From positions 26,465,501 to 26,529,500 of the forward strand of contig CM076154.1 in the NCBI GenBank assembly GCA_038025085.1: a stretch of 64,000 bases of DNA. The letters run 5' to 3'. The stretch comes from Tetragonia tetragonoides. Taxonomy: Eukaryota > Streptophyta > Magnoliopsida > Caryophyllales > Aizoaceae. Below, in pieces: positions 1 to 11,458 of this stretch; the stretch's first letter is position 1; every line of letters begins with the position of its first letter. The notes under the pieces are model-generated. The model had not been told where the DNA came from. It saw only the letters and a program-made list of their open reading frames with translations, and made no database searches. The position numbers and the translations under genes are program-made.

Positions 1-1150
1 TTGTTGAAGTTGGCTGCCAGGCCAGAAGCTTCAGAGAACTGTCTAAAGCAATATAACAGTTTCCTCACAGAATCAGAGTCACCCCTTGAGAACAGCAACA
101 GGTCATCAGCAAAAATGTTGTGACAAAGCTTGAACTTTGCACATTTGGGATGGTACTTAAACCCCTGAGCTTTCTTCAATTGATCAAGGTTTCTAGACAA
201 GTATTCCATACCAATGACAAACAAGTAAGGAGAAAGCGGGTCACCCTGCCTTAACCCCTTTCTAGCCACAAAAGGTTTGAGCAAAGAACCATTATAACTA
301 ATGGAGTAACTAACAGTAGTGACACACATCATAATAAGCCTAATGAACCTAGCAGGGAAGTGTAGGGCATACATCATTTGTTCAAGGAAAGGCCATTCTA
401 TAGAGTCATAGGCTTTCCTAAGGTCAACATTTAGTAGACACCTAGGAGATATGTGTTTCCTCCCATAATGCTTAACAACTTCATGAGCTAAAATGATGTT
501 ATCACTAATCCTCCTGCCCCTCACAAGAGCACTCTGCTCATCATGGATCACAGAGTCAAGCACAACACTCAATCTGTTAGCCGAAACTTTAGCAGCTATT
601 GTATACAAAACATTACAGCATGAAATAGGACGGAAGTCACTCACAGTTGAAGCATTAGATACCTTAGGAACCAGAGTAATTGTGGTGCAGTTTAAGCTCT
701 TGATTATTTTCTCCTACTTCAGCATATCTAACACAGCAGCACACACATCTTCTTGAACAAAAGGCCATGCTTTCTTATATAAATAAACAGTAAAACCATT
801 AGGGCCAGGAGCTTTTTCCTCCCCCATTTCCCACAACGCAGCTTTAACCTCATATGGTGTAAAATCTCTAGCAAGAAAAACCTGCTGATGAAAGATCAGA
901 GTTGATCCCTACTCCACCAGCTCAGTATCAACAGCAGGCAAAGAGTCAGTTTAAGTCCCCATAAGGCCAGTAAAAAAAACCCAAGAATTCCTCTTGTTTA
1001 TAAGGGTTCTCAAGCTTCCCACCAGCACCATTATACAAGTATGTCACTTTATTACTAGCTCTTCTAGCTTTTACAGAAGCATGGAAGAACTTAGTATTGC
1101 CACACACTGAATCTAGTGAACTCCAGCTTTTTGTCTTAAAGAAGACTCTT
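1..1150 (-). pseudogene. Reverse transcriptase domain of LINE copy A ORF2 (partial)
   Basis: The minus strand encodes recognisable plant LINE RT blocks. They are KAPGPNGF near 810-835 (finger region), then SALVRGRRISDNIILAHEVV around 480-530, LRKAYDSIEWPF around 390-430, GLRQGDPLSPYLFVIGMEYL around 205-265, and FADDLLLF at about 93-116. The last is the catalytic (Y/F)xDD box, with both aspartates kept. RT copies the LINE RNA into the target site during target-primed reverse transcription. The RT sits in a different frame from the endonuclease, and stops separate KAPGPNGF from the later blocks, so ORF2 is not intact. The thumb region and C-terminus lie outside the window. Confidence 0.88.
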
Positions 1151-1153
1151 GGA

Positions 1154-2173
1154 TCAGAGATAATTGATTAAGCTTATTTTAGATAGCTCTTTTTCAAGCT
1201 CAATAAGAGAACTATTAAACAGATCAAGCTTAATTTGGTTTTGTATATCATCCAGCAAGCTCCTAGTCTCATGAATCTTCTTCTCTAGTCCGCTATACTT
1301 CCTAGCAAAACCCTTTAGAGCAATTTTCACATTTTTCAGCTTCTGCATAACTCTATACAGAGGAACTCCTCTCCCATGATACACCCAGTTGGCCTGAACC
1401 AATGACTGAAACCCCTCATCATCTGCCCAGTGGGAGAAGAATCTGAAAGGCTTAACCCCTTGCCTAGTGTCATCTTGAATGGTAATAATACCAGCACAAT
1501 GATCAGAGAGATCATTGGTAATGTAGTCAACCTCAGCCATGGGAAAATCATTTAGCCATTTAGTGTTCCAAACAACCCTATCAAGCTTAGTGTACACTCT
1601 ACTAGAGGCCTCATGCCTATTACACCAAGTATAATTCCAACCCTTGCATCTTATATCAGCTAACTCAAGATCATAAAACAAGTCCTGTAATTCAGAGTCA
1701 CCAATATAGTTACCTGCAAAGTTGATTCTCTCATCAGGCTTCAAAGTGGCATTGAAATCTCCTCCCAAAATCCAAGGTATGGTATGATTTGAATGTTGTC
1801 TAAGAAAATTCCAGCATCTCACTCTCCCAGCAGCATCATTTCTACCATACACAGCCGCAAGCAAGAAAGAAGTAGAAGCTCCCAGCCATCTGACCTTAGC
1901 AAGGACACACTGGTCCATTTCATCTATCACTGTAACTTGCCCCTTTGAAGAATCCCATAGCAGCATAACTCTACCATAGTTAGTAGATTGATGGTTGAAG
2001 TAGATCATCCAGTCAGTACCCAGATTATCCTTCAACTTATCCATACTATGCACCTTTATTTTTGTCTCAGGTAGTCCTGCAACAACTGTTTTATGCTTTT
2101 GCAAGAAACCCGTAAGACCCCTCTGCTCAGAGGGTTTATTTAGGCCCCTCATATTCATGAAGAGCCCTTTCAT
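1154..2173 (-). pseudogene. Endonuclease (EEP) domain of LINE copy A ORF2
   Basis: This 339-residue open frame starts MKGLFMNMRGLN, the usual start of plant L1 ORF2 apurinic-like endonucleases. Catalytic landmarks are the N in MRGLN, the E in PETKI (about residue 37), GGDFNA (about residue 140) and SDHC (about residue 225). All match the EEP fold that nicks the target DNA. A helical linker follows (residues 260-339), ending at a frame-breaking stop before the RT. Its ATG overlaps the stop of ORF1 as ATGA at 2170-2173, so the two ORFs are joined by a 4-nt overlap. The reading is good through the endonuclease, but the full ORF2 is broken. Confidence 0.88.
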
Positions 2174-3303
2174 TGGACACTTTTCCCAGGTGTTGTGGAG
2201 GTCTTATCCCCTGCCTCCAACTGATCCTTCTCAGTTTCATCATCAATTTCCAGTATAGTCCCATCAGGTAGTGCTTCAAAGATCTGTAATCTGCTGGTGC
2301 TGGCTAGAGCTGCAAATGGATTCGCAGTAGGCACACTCTGAGTGTGCACTGCATGTTCAGCAGGTTGTTTGCCCTTCTTCCCTACTGTCTGCCATCCCTC
2401 CTTATCAACAACTATCTTCATTGGTTCAGTAACTTTAGCCACCCACTTAGCTTTGGTTTTCCTCTTCTCATTCTGCCTTTGAGCTTGAGTAGGGTTCCTG
2501 GGAGGCCCCTCTCTAATAAGAGGTTTACCACAGTCTTCAATTGTATGCTCAAATAGTAGGGATTTTGAGCATAACACAGGTTGCCAGTCATAAGTCACCT
2601 TCTGCTTAAAACTCACCCCCTCATCATCAGTCAACAATATCTCATCTTCAAGAGGCTTGGTGATATCAATATCCACCAATATTCTTGCAAAAGAAATTCT
2701 ATTCTACTCTCAAGTCACCTTATCCGCCATTATAGGCTTCCCTAAACAACTCCCTATCTTACTTAAAGAGTCTGCAGACCAGCAGGATAATGGGAGGTTG
2801 GGCAACTGAATCCACAATGGCATTGTTCTAACAGTCTCAGCATTAATTCTGAAATTATCTACCCATTTTCTCAGAATAAACGGCTTGAAATTATACACAA
2901 ATGGGCCAGCATCAAGCACATATTGCAACTCAGCTTTAGAATTAAATCTAAACACAAAATATCCATCTTCATGTGGCATTATTTTAGGCTTAATTCCTCC
3001 CCAAAAATTATCAACATAACTCACAATTTGTCTAAGATAAGGTTCTTCACCAACAATAAAGCCTATAAGCGTGTATTTCCATTTATCAAGCTCCTTAATC
3101 AATTCAGTTTTCTGTAATATTCCCACTGGTTTCCCATTTCTAATTACCGGAGCCACAAAATTCAGCTTAAAACAAGGGTTCTCACCTGACTTTGGTAATT
3201 CAGTAACAATCGGCGCCTCCACTGTAGGCGGTGGGACTGAAGAAGACGGTGGAGCTGGGGACAGAGCAGTCACCGATGCCTGGGATACTGGAGAAGCCGC
3301 CAT
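2170..3303 (-). pseudogene. ORF1 (DUF4283 / zinc-knuckle RNA-binding protein) of LINE copy A
   Basis: The segment 3303-2710 encodes a Pro/Ser-rich N-terminus and then a DUF4283 domain (WKYTLIGFIVGEEPYL, GPFVYNFKPFILRKW, MPLWIQLPNLPLSCW). The same frame continues to 2170 through a residual CCHC knuckle and a basic linker. Two in-frame stops (TGA and TAG, about 2706-2712) separate the halves. The knuckle reads C-x2-S-x4-H-x4-C (VLCSKSLLFEHTIEDC), so one cysteine has become serine. A further open frame (3548-3333), starting near the MGKNGK motif, is probably the true N-terminus joined by a frameshift. ORF1 proteins of this class bind the LINE RNA. Confidence 0.82.
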
Positions 3304-3560
3304 CTCCTAAGCCACCAGGGTAGCCACCATCTCTAATCGGCGTGTAACTCGACCTCCTGGTTCCTCCGATAAGCCTGGGATCCCCTTTGAGTGAGACCCA
3401 CCTTCAACCCCATATCATCGATGTTATCTTCAGTCATCTCCTCTACCATAGCAAGTTCCTTACCAGCTTGTCCTTTGACAAAATTTTTAAGAGAGGATTT
3501 CTTCAGCCCACAAGGGCGTTTTCCGTTCTTCCCCATGGCGGAGAACAATGGCAGGTGGTG

Positions 3561-3660
3561 CAGGTTAAGCGTTTCACTCTATCATGGGCACCCAGAGCTT
3601 CTCTCTCTAAAAGTTTTAAAACAAGGGCCCCTATTGTATGTTATTATTGACATCCTTGTT
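3561..3660. other. Boundary between LINE copies A and B, with left TSD of copy B
   Basis: Bases 3647-3660 (TTGACATCCTTGTT) match 9863-9876 (TTGACATCCTTTTT) at 13 of 14 positions and flank LINE copy B. The bases to the left belong to the 5' end of copy A or to its host DNA; I cannot separate them. Confidence 0.75.
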
Positions 3661-3721
3661 CTTTCTTTTTTTCTTTATTTTGGAAGGAAATGAACTAGAA
3701 TTAAATAAGTGAAAAAACCAG

Positions 3722-4979
3722 TTACAAGAGTTCAGAATTTAAAGTCAGAGGGATCGAGGCCCGAATATTACAGACCAACAAGTCATATTTAAAAAGTTCA
3801 ACTAGGCATAAACGGGGGAAAAGCAGAAAAGGCCCCAGTTCCTTTTTCCACCTAACTTCCTTGGCCAATGCGTCCGCCGCTTGGTTAGCTTCCCTTGGTT
3901 CAAACACGACCCTCACTGTCGCTATCATGCTCATAAGGTTCCTGCAATTTGAGACAAGACTAGACAGATGATCTATATCCATCATTTGAGTTGCAAAGTC
4001 TTTATACTAAAACTAAGCAATCAGAGGCAATGATGACATGACTCCATTGTCGTGAAATGCATGTGTCCAGAGCTTGTTTGAGGCTCAGGAGTTCTGCCAT
4101 TCTCGCATCCAGTGCTCTTGTGTATGTAGCAAAACCTCCTCTCCGAACCACTGTGTTTTCCCTAACCACTCCAACAATACCTGCAATATTGTTGATAGGA
4201 TCAAATGAATCATCACAGTTAATCTTCAACCATCCAGTGGGTGGTCTCTCCTGGATGATAGGGAAAGGAGGGTTTAAAAGTTCTGCTTTCCTGGTAGACT
4301 GTCCCTTGGAGGAATAGAATTCCCTTGCTGCAAACTTAACTCTCTTAATCCAAGTATCAAAAGGCTGGATATAATCTTCAATCACCGCTATGTTTCTCTT
4401 TTTCCGAATTTCCCCAACAGAAAAGGCAAACATGTATTTCCAAGGAAGGCCATCAACAGTGGCGTTACCATCATAGAGGTTTCTCTTAAGCCAAGGAATG
4501 AGGGGGTCAGCAAAGAAGGTGTCAGGGACAACATGATGCCTCCAAACCTCCTTAGCCATCTTGCAATCCCTCAGGATATGTAGGGAATTCTCAGTTATAT
4601 TAGGGCAAGAACCACAAGCCTGAGAGTCAATCAGAGTTCTTTTAAAAAGAATAGAGTTGTGAGGAAGCCTATCCTGGCATACAAGCCAAAGGAAATGGTG
4701 TATTTTTGGATAGCAATCAGCATTCCAAACCCATTTAAAATCATCATTTTGAGTAGCAATCTGATCCACAGAGGCAAGATTCTTATCAAACGTAACCTTA
4801 AGGTAGGCTTCAGTCAAGGAGAACTTACTACTATGAGTAAAGGCACAGATGGGAGTATCATTAATCTGGGGGTCCAAACTCACAAGTCTAATGACATTCT
4901 GAACTAAGTCAAGGGGCAACTCAAAAGAAATCTTGCTAAAATCCCACCCAAACTCAGCCTGACATTGATCAACTATCAC
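3722..4979 (-). pseudogene. RT zinc-binding region and RNase H of LINE copy B
   Basis: Frame 4979-4002 starts in the RT C-terminal region. It contains the zinc-binding segment (FKWVWNADCYPKIHHFLWLV, RLPHNSILFKR, ACGSCPNITENSLHILRDC). A plant-type RNase H follows, with catalytic residues in INCDDSFD, the E of RMAELLSLKQAL and the D of IIASDCL. The frame breaks at about 4000 and continues at 3985-3722, where REANQAADALAKE supplies the last aspartate. The D-E-D-D set is therefore visible but split by a frameshift. RNase H removes the RNA strand of the hybrid after reverse transcription. Confidence 0.85.
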
Positions 4980-6660
4980 CAGCCCTTTTCCCTTATTCAG
5001 GGGCCTTCTATCAGTGTTCTAAGAGCTCCCATCCCAGTCCAGGTATCAAGATAAAAACTAAGTTGTTCCCCAGAACCAAGTTTTCAAGTAATGCTATCCA
5101 AAAACAGGTCTCACCCCTTCCCTATATCCTGCCACTAGTGAGACCCTTCCCCAAAAGAGGTAGGTTTTCTCCTATTCTAAATATACTTTTTTCTAAGGAA
5201 GTCAGAGGCCAGGGTCTGATTATAATGCATCTTCCAGCATTGTCTTGTCATGTGAACTTTGTTCATGATTTTATTATCTCTGACTCCTAAACCCCCTTCA
5301 TTTTACTCCTAGTCACCTTGTCCCAGGAGACCAGGTGTAGTCTCTTCTTTTCCTCAATGTCTCCCCATAGGAAGCTATTGATAGAGGAGTTCAGGATTTG
5401 AAGGATAGAGGCAGGAAGATGAATGCATTGCATAATAGAACTAGGGATGGCATTTAAGGTAGTATTAACCAGACAAAGTTTCCCAACTTTAGACAGAAAT
5501 CTAGCCTTCCAACTGCTAAGCGTACCCTTAACTTTGTGAACAATCTCGAAGCTAACTCTTCGTAGGTTTTCTTAGCAGTCAAAGGGAACCCAAGGTAGGT
5601 ACCCAAATCCTTACTCTCAGAGACACCCAAAATCTCACAACTTGACTCTTTCACCTGATCAGGAGTATTAGTGAAAAGAAAAGTTTACTCTTCTCACTGT
5701 TAACTTTTTGCCCAGACTCCACACAAAAAGCAGAGAGCGCATTGGTAAGAGAGTGATTTCCCCAAACAGAATCATATATTCAGTAAAGAGCAAGTGAGGG
5801 ATCTGTAATTTAGACCCGCTAAAGGTAAAGGGGACCTAGTGTTTCTGGTCACAAGCCCCATGGATTAAATGAAAGAGGCCCTCCATACAAAGGATAAAGA
5901 GGTGAGGGAAAAGAGGGTCTCCCTATTTTATCCCCCTAGAGGGGAGAAAGGTCTCAGAGACAGAACCATTTATCTGAACAGCAGTAGAAGTGGTAGTGAC
6001 ACGGCTCATGATGAGTTCACAGAGGGTCAAACCCATGAGCTTTTAGGCAATTAGCAATGATATCTCACTCCAGTCTATCATAAGCCTTTCAAGGTCCACT
6101 TTTAAAGCAAATAAGTTTTTCTTGCTCGTAGAGGACTTCATAGATTGTATAATCTCAGTGGCCACAATGTAATTGACATTAGAACCCCTACCAGGGATAA
6201 AACTGTTTTAGTTAGGGGAGATGAGGGTGGACAGGAAATGCCTCATTCTCTGCACAAGAATTTTTGTGACAACTTTATAACTGGTGTTGCAGAGACTGAT
6301 CGGTCTGAATTGTTTAATAGTCTCAGGGGAGTCCACCTTAGGAATGAGAGAGATGATAGTGTTGTTAATATTCTCAGGCTCCACCCTTTTCCTAAAGATA
6401 TCATGAATGAAAAGGCAAACATCCTCCCCAATATTATGCCACTGTTTCTTAAAGAAGCAAGCATGGAAGCCATCAGGACTAGGAGCTTTCATAGGAGCCA
6501 TCTTGAAGACAACTCTTCTGATCTCCTCAAAGGAAGGTATACTATGAATAGCAAAAGACCTCCCAGGGATCCCCTTATGAAAGCCTACATGGTTTCTCAT
6601 AGTGGCTTCCTTCTTAGTAGTGAAGAGAGTCCTAAAGAAAGAAGTATTGTGGCATCAATA
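4980..6660 (-). pseudogene. Reverse transcriptase domain of LINE copy B (fragmented)
   Basis: Two clear blocks survive. At 6600-6208 the minus strand reads MAPMKAPSPDGFHACFFKKQ, then ISLIPKVDSPETIKQFRPIS and LCNTSYKVVTKILVQRM, which are the standard first RT motifs of plant LINEs. At 5654-5454 it reads SKDLGTYLGFPL, the region after the catalytic box. The stretch between carries several stops and shifts. I did not find an intact (Y/F)xDD box in one frame, and the copy is inactive by reading frame. Confidence 0.8.
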
Positions 6661-6803
6661 AGCTCATGAACGGTATTATCATTTCCCGCATTGTCTCTAA
6701 GACAAGTAATCTTATTATACTTCCTTCTAATAATCACAGTCTTATGAAAAAAGGTGCTATTTCTGTCCCCATCAATGATCCAATTAGCCCTAGACCTCCT
6801 AAG

Positions 6804-7919
6804 CTAAAACATTTCCTCTTGATCAAGAATGCTACTCAAATGAGCAGTTTTTTCATTAAATTCAAACAAGAACTGGGATACAGGGGAGCAGCAAAGCTCC
6901 CTTTGTACCCCCTCAAGACTTTTCCAAAGAGATCTCTTCTTTTTAAAAACATTACCAAAAACACTTTTTGCCCATAATTTAAATGAATAGCAAGATGGCC
7001 AATTTTTCCAAGAAGGGTGGCAGCACACTTAGTCCATTCATCATACACCAGGTTCTCAAAGGAAGGGTCCAGAAACAAACATGTTCAAATTTGAAAGGTC
7101 TATCTCCAGGATGTAAAACAGGTTTCACAAGATCCAGAAGAACAGAGAAATGATCCGAGGTGAATCTAGCCAAATGAGTAACTCTATTTTCAGGGAACAA
7201 GGTCATCCAAGAAAAATTAGCCCACCCTCTATCCATTCTTTCCATAATGGGGTTCCTCTTTCTTCTGTTGGTCCGAGTAAACTTAGGTCCGGAGTACCTC
7301 AAATCCAGGAAGTCATAGGCACGCATGCAATCCAAGAATCTATTAGCTCTATACCATTTGATAGGTTTACCCCCGATAGGTTTATCTCATTATAATCACC
7401 CACAGACAACCCATGCAAATTAACAGTAGGGGCCAAATCATAAAATTTATTCTAAAGCTCACATCCTTTTTTGTATTTAGGGTTAGCATAAATAACAGAA
7501 AAGAAAAAAGTCTTTGAAAGTGATTTTACCTGAACCACTCCATGCACGCTCAGAGCGTCATGATCCTGTACATGGAACTCTAAGAGATTGGAGTTCCACA
7601 GAATCATGATGCCCCCAGAGAAGCCCACTGGTGCCACCAAGAAGTGGTGATCGAAAGGCCTGTAGATCAGATGAGACTTCTCAGCACTAGCCCAGGTTTC
7701 CAGCAGTACCACCATGATAGGTTTATGGGTTCGGACAAGGTGAAGTAAATTTCCTGTAAAGGAGGGCCTTGCAATCCCCCTACAGTTCCAAACAAGTATC
7801 GACATAAATTGATTCACCCTTGGCCTTATCAACAACCGGAGCACATCACCTTGATCCTTGCGGTTCCTCTTTTTTGGCCTGGTATCCATCCTCCTCTGAG
7901 ATTTCCTGTGGAACAACAC
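6804..7919 (-). pseudogene. Endonuclease (EEP) domain of LINE copy B
   Basis: Frame 7919-7452 holds MSILVWNCRGIARPSF and VVLLETWAS (catalytic N and E), then GFSGGIMILWN. The frame breaks near 7450. The GDYNE motif (equivalent of GDFN) appears around 7390, and frame 7335-6979 holds MDRGWANFSW and TSDHFSVLL (SDH motif). The helical linker to the RT follows at 7028-6804. The motifs are all present and in order but split over three frames. Confidence 0.82.
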
Positions 7920-8099
7920 CGTATCCAGAGGTTTGAAACCTACACTTATGATTCTCCCCTTTCCCTACTGGGTTCCAGAGCTAGCCCACTGATAGTTGGA
8001 TTTGCTTGAGCTTCACTACAGTCTGGATAATCTTGAGATTGTTTGTAAAGCTCAGAAACTCCAGCGCAATCATCTGATTTTTCTCCATTAGTAGAGTTT

Positions 8100-9677
8100 C
8101 TCTCCGGCAGGGGGAATTGGAACTGGATCTTGATTCCTCTCAGTTCTTCTGGTAGAACTCACGATGGATTCTCTCTTCCTTCCTTCTCATTTCTCTTTCC
8201 ATGAAAGAGATGCATCCCAGTGACAATCGTTCTAGATCTCCCAGTTGGGGGAGGTAAGGTGGTACCATTTCTCCGGTTTCTTCCCTCCTGATATCGAGCC
8301 ACTCTCTTGTGGCTGTCTCTGGATGAAGGATAAGATGCCTTATCTTTGTTGTTTCTTGGAGTTGCCATGGGGCATGCCGCCCCACCACCCACGTTCCAAA
8401 CTCTAAACTTACTTTCAATTTTGTGATAAATGGAGGGTAGTGGCACTTGACCGAAGTCATTCTTTGAAGCATCCAGACCCCCATAGATGTGCTGGGGTTG
8501 AAGAGAGGGACATGTAAGGGGGCTTTCAAAATCCTCTATTTGAATTGATGAGGGGCTAAGTGGTTGAGATCGTACATAAGATGGATTGGTTGGGGTGGTG
8601 AGTTGTCTTGTTGGTAGGCCATTGTCGTCAAGAGGGGGGGCAAGATGAGATGGGTTGGAGTAAACAAAGGTTTTGGCTAGATCTAGGTTTTGTTGTGAAG
8701 CTTCTGGTGAAAGGGAAAGGATAGAAAAAGGGTTCCGATTGTGGGGTTAGAGGGTCATTAAAGGGATAGGGTCAAAGCTTGGTTCAAACGACGTAGTTCT
8801 AGCGACGAAGAGAGCAAGAGCATCCGGTCCCACACAATCTCACCTTCCTCCATCTCACTCTCACTGGACATAGGGTTTGAATTTGAATTAAAGTTGAAAA
8901 TTTGAAAATCACTGCACTTTTTCACCCATTCTCGCTTAGAACTGTGCAAGTGACCAGCAACCACCTCTTCTGGCATCACCGCCTTATCTTGGCGTGGTTC
9001 ATGGCGTTTCCTGCCCTAGTTCCTCGGTATCCTCTTTCTCACTTCTCAATTTCCTCCATCTTCCAAGCCAAAGATATGTTCTTTCTCTTTCACCTCCTTG
9101 CACATGCAGAGGGCAGGACTTATCAAGTTACAAACATTACAGATCTTTGGCAAGTCATGATACAAAATCTCTTGACAAATATTTCCAATCCACATTCTCT
9201 CTGGCAATTCTTCGAAAGATCAAGCTGCACACAGAACCTAGAAAATCTCGCCTTACTTCCAATCATAGTTCCATTATCTAATTTCACAACTGTTCCAATT
9301 GCCTAGGCAATGCGCATAAGCATTTCTTTCCTGAACAGCTCAGCTGGGAGCTCCGGCAGAGAAACCCAAATCGGTATGGTGTTGATTCTTGCTTCTGAGG
9401 CCATAAATCCCGCCTCCCAAAGGCGGGTATGCAGTAGAAATCCGTTAATGAACTAGGGGCCTCCCGCTCGGATTCTTGTAACCTCACCACTAGAAGGAGA
9501 CGGAATGGGAGGAGCGGGGTTGAAGGTAGAGGATGAAGGAGGGGAGGAAAGGAGAGTAGAGGACGAAGAGGGAGGGTTGGTGTTGAGAATTGGGTTAGGG
9601 TTAGAGTTTGCGAGGGGGTAAGGGTTTGGATTGGGGTTAGGGATTTGGATCGAGGGGGGGGGGGAGGGACAATCCAT
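8100..9677 (-). pseudogene. ORF1 (DUF4283 / CCHC) of LINE copy B
   Basis: The start is MDCPSPPPSI at 9677, followed by Asn-Pro and Ser-Pro low complexity. After frameshifts the 9420-9190 segment reads as the second half of a DUF4283 domain (IPIWVSLPELPAELF, then TMIGSKARFSRFCVQLDLSK). A frameshifted zinc knuckle follows near 9150-9100 (ICNVC then DKSCP). A low-complexity and basic C-terminal part (8979-8758, 8529-8140) completes ORF1. Its role would be binding of LINE RNA. Damaged by several frameshifts. Confidence 0.72.
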
Positions 9678-9862
9678 TTAGGATCGGGGCAAAGGAGAAG
9701 GGTGGGGAAAAAAGTGGAACTGCTGGAGTCGAACTAGCGCCAAGAATACCCGTACGTCACGTCCGTCGGGGTCGTTACCGCTGCTCGTGGTGGCTCAGGG
9801 GTTATCCAGATGAGGGTGGGGGTCCAGAGGAAGAAGGGGTGGGGGCTCTCTGTCCCTCATAG
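9678..9862 (-). promoter_or_regulatory. 5' UTR / internal promoter region of LINE copy B
   Basis: This segment lies between the 5' TSD and the ORF1 start. It is GC- and pyrimidine-rich on the minus strand and non-coding. Plant L1 elements carry their promoter internally in this region. A related 5' end occurs at 29108-29462. Confidence 0.5.
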
Positions 9863-9876
9863 TTGACATCCTTTTT

Positions 9877-10046
9877 CAATAGTCCTTGTTATTAGTTGAT
9901 GATATTGGGTAACTATAGCATTATAATTTAATGCTCAGTAACAAGAAAACTAGCAAATGAAATAGTATTTCTTTAGTGAGATTAGTTAGAATAAGTTATG
10001 CATATAGTATTATATATGCTCTAAATTAGAAGATCCACTTATGTAT
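9877..10046. other. Unassigned AT-rich DNA
   Basis: Short AT-rich stretch between LINE copy B and the next retroposon. I see no gene or repeat in it. Confidence 0.6.
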
Positions 10047-10061
10047 ATCACTAGAGGTCTA

Positions 10062-11061
10062 TTTTATATTATTGAGATCATTGAATGCCAAAGTTTTAGA
10101 GAGAAGTTGGAGCTTCTCTCTCTAACTCCCCAAACCCTAGTCCTTTCTCAAGTCCTCTTTTCTTGGCCAGCCGCCACTCTTCTTATAGGGTTTTCCTCAT
10201 TTTAGCCTAACTGAGTTCCTTTGATATTATCTAGCATCAATTTCAACGATCAATCTCTCATCTACATAGAGATTTTCTCCTTTAAGAGGATCTCCTTTTC
10301 TATGGAAGAAAGAGAAAAACAATCTCCTAGTCTTTTACTCATTTCCAAGCTTCTATCATTCGATCTTGTTGGTTGTTCATGATGGATGTTGTGGGTGGTT
10401 GTCGATCACTATAATTTGCTACAAACGTAGTAAAATTTGGTAAGGGAGAAATTTTGTCACTAGTCTTTCTCATCGAAGAAGACATAGAGAAATGAAGAGG
10501 GAGAAAGAGATAAAAGGAAGAAGTGTAAGTCTGCTAACTTCCTCTTTTTTTGGGACCCCGTAGCCACCTGGTGGGTTGTTCCATATCTGGATTTTGAAAT
10601 GACTTTTCTTCATCTCTGATTCTTGGTTGTTGGTATTGGTATTTGGTTTTTTTAATCTTCTGATCATGTTTTTAGAGTTGGGGTTTTTGAACTTTAGATC
10701 TGAAATCTCTATAGAAAAAACAAAGAATACAAAAAAAGTAAAATAATCGGGCTCAGTCGCCATTTTGTGTTTGAGATCTGGAGGTTGATTGCGCTTCTAT
10801 ATCGACCGTTGGCACCATGGATAAGGAGTTTTGTCGACGGTGAAGCTAATGGTGGTCCTGACGGTGGACGATCGGAGTTTACCGGTCGAATCTCACCGTA
10901 ACTGGTTCCTTGGCAGGATTGAAGAAGTTGCAGTTCATCCATCATTAGTTATTTTTATTTGGTTGTTTGTTTGTTGTAAAATTGTAATGGTTCTGTCTTG
11001 AGTCTTTGGACTCTTTGGCCTTAATGGCCGGTTTTCTTGCTATTTGAAAAAAAAAAAAACA
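10062..11061 (+). mobile_element. 1-kb poly(A) retroposon with perfect 15-bp TSD
   Basis: Identical 15-bp copies of ATCACTAGAGGTCTA lie at 10047-10061 and 11062-11076, and the insert ends in a run of 13 A at 11047-11059. It therefore arrived by target-primed reverse transcription. The 5' part (CT-rich, AAACCCTAG-type leader from about 10100) resembles a plant transcript or LINE leader. The last 90 bases resemble a LINE 3' UTR. I find no open frame for EN, RT or a known protein. It could be an internally deleted LINE, a long SINE-like element or a retro-copied non-coding transcript. Confidence 0.82.
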
Positions 11062-11234
11062 ATCACTAGAGGTCTAATTAGAATACATTAAAAGGAACCC
11101 AGACCAGTACAAATTCGTTGAAAACATAAGAGAATGCACAAGTTAGATAAATGTCCACTTGGAGCTAGAAAGCTTAATTAATAGAGAAGGAAGCCTTTTG
11201 TGTCAATTACCTATTCTAAAATCGCTAGAAGTTT

Positions 11235-11422
11235 TTTTTTTTGGTTTGGCAAAAAGGAAATTCCTTCCTCTTTGGACGTGGCTAAAGGGCTCCTTTTAAA
11301 CACGGCCTCGGGTATTGCACGAATTAATTTGTGTATGTGCTCCCCAGGAGGTTTGAACCCATGATCTGGTGTACAGGTTGCAACTTTTTTAACAGTGAGC
11401 CAACACCTCTTGAATAAATCCT
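11235..11422 (-). mobile_element. tRNA-derived SINE (about 190 bp)
   Basis: On the minus strand a Pol III box A-like sequence (TGGCTCACTGTT, 11391-11402) precedes a box B-like sequence (GGGTTCAAACC, 11350-11360) by about 31 bases, the tRNA arrangement. The element ends in a T-rich (minus: A-rich) tail at 11235-11242. Flanking copies of TAGAAGTTT at 11226-11234 and 11423-11431 look like a TSD. The family name is not assigned. Confidence 0.78.
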
Positions 11423-11458
11423 TAGAAGTTTAAGATGCCTCAAGATTTGAAATTGTTT

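Larger units (their letters stand above)
1..3560 (-). mobile_element. LINE-1 copy A (L1-type non-LTR retrotransposon), 5' part, truncated by window edge
   Basis: Reading the minus strand from about 3560 leftward gives, in order, a DUF4283-type ORF1 (3303-2170), an endonuclease/exonuclease/phosphatase (EEP) domain (2173-1154) and a reverse transcriptase (about 900 to 1). This is the standard order of plant L1 LINEs. The 3' end, with the RNase H/zinc-binding region and poly(A), lies beyond the left edge. The right end lies just left of the insertion site of LINE copy B. The copy is damaged: two in-frame stops in ORF1 and a frame change between the endonuclease and the RT. The 5' boundary is approximate. 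Confidence 0.9.
3661..9862 (-). mobile_element. LINE-1 copy B, near-complete, 6.2 kb, with 14-bp TSD
   Basis: On the minus strand the order is a 5' UTR (9862-9678), ORF1 (9677-8100), endonuclease (7919-6804), RT (6660-5000), zinc-binding RT region and RNase H (4979-3722), then an A-rich tail that appears as a T-rich run on plus at 3661-3680. TSD copies lie at 3647-3660 and 9863-9876. The length and presence of both ends show a full-length insertion. Many frameshifts and stops show that it is old. It sits immediately upstream of copy A and differs from it in sequence. Confidence 0.9.
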
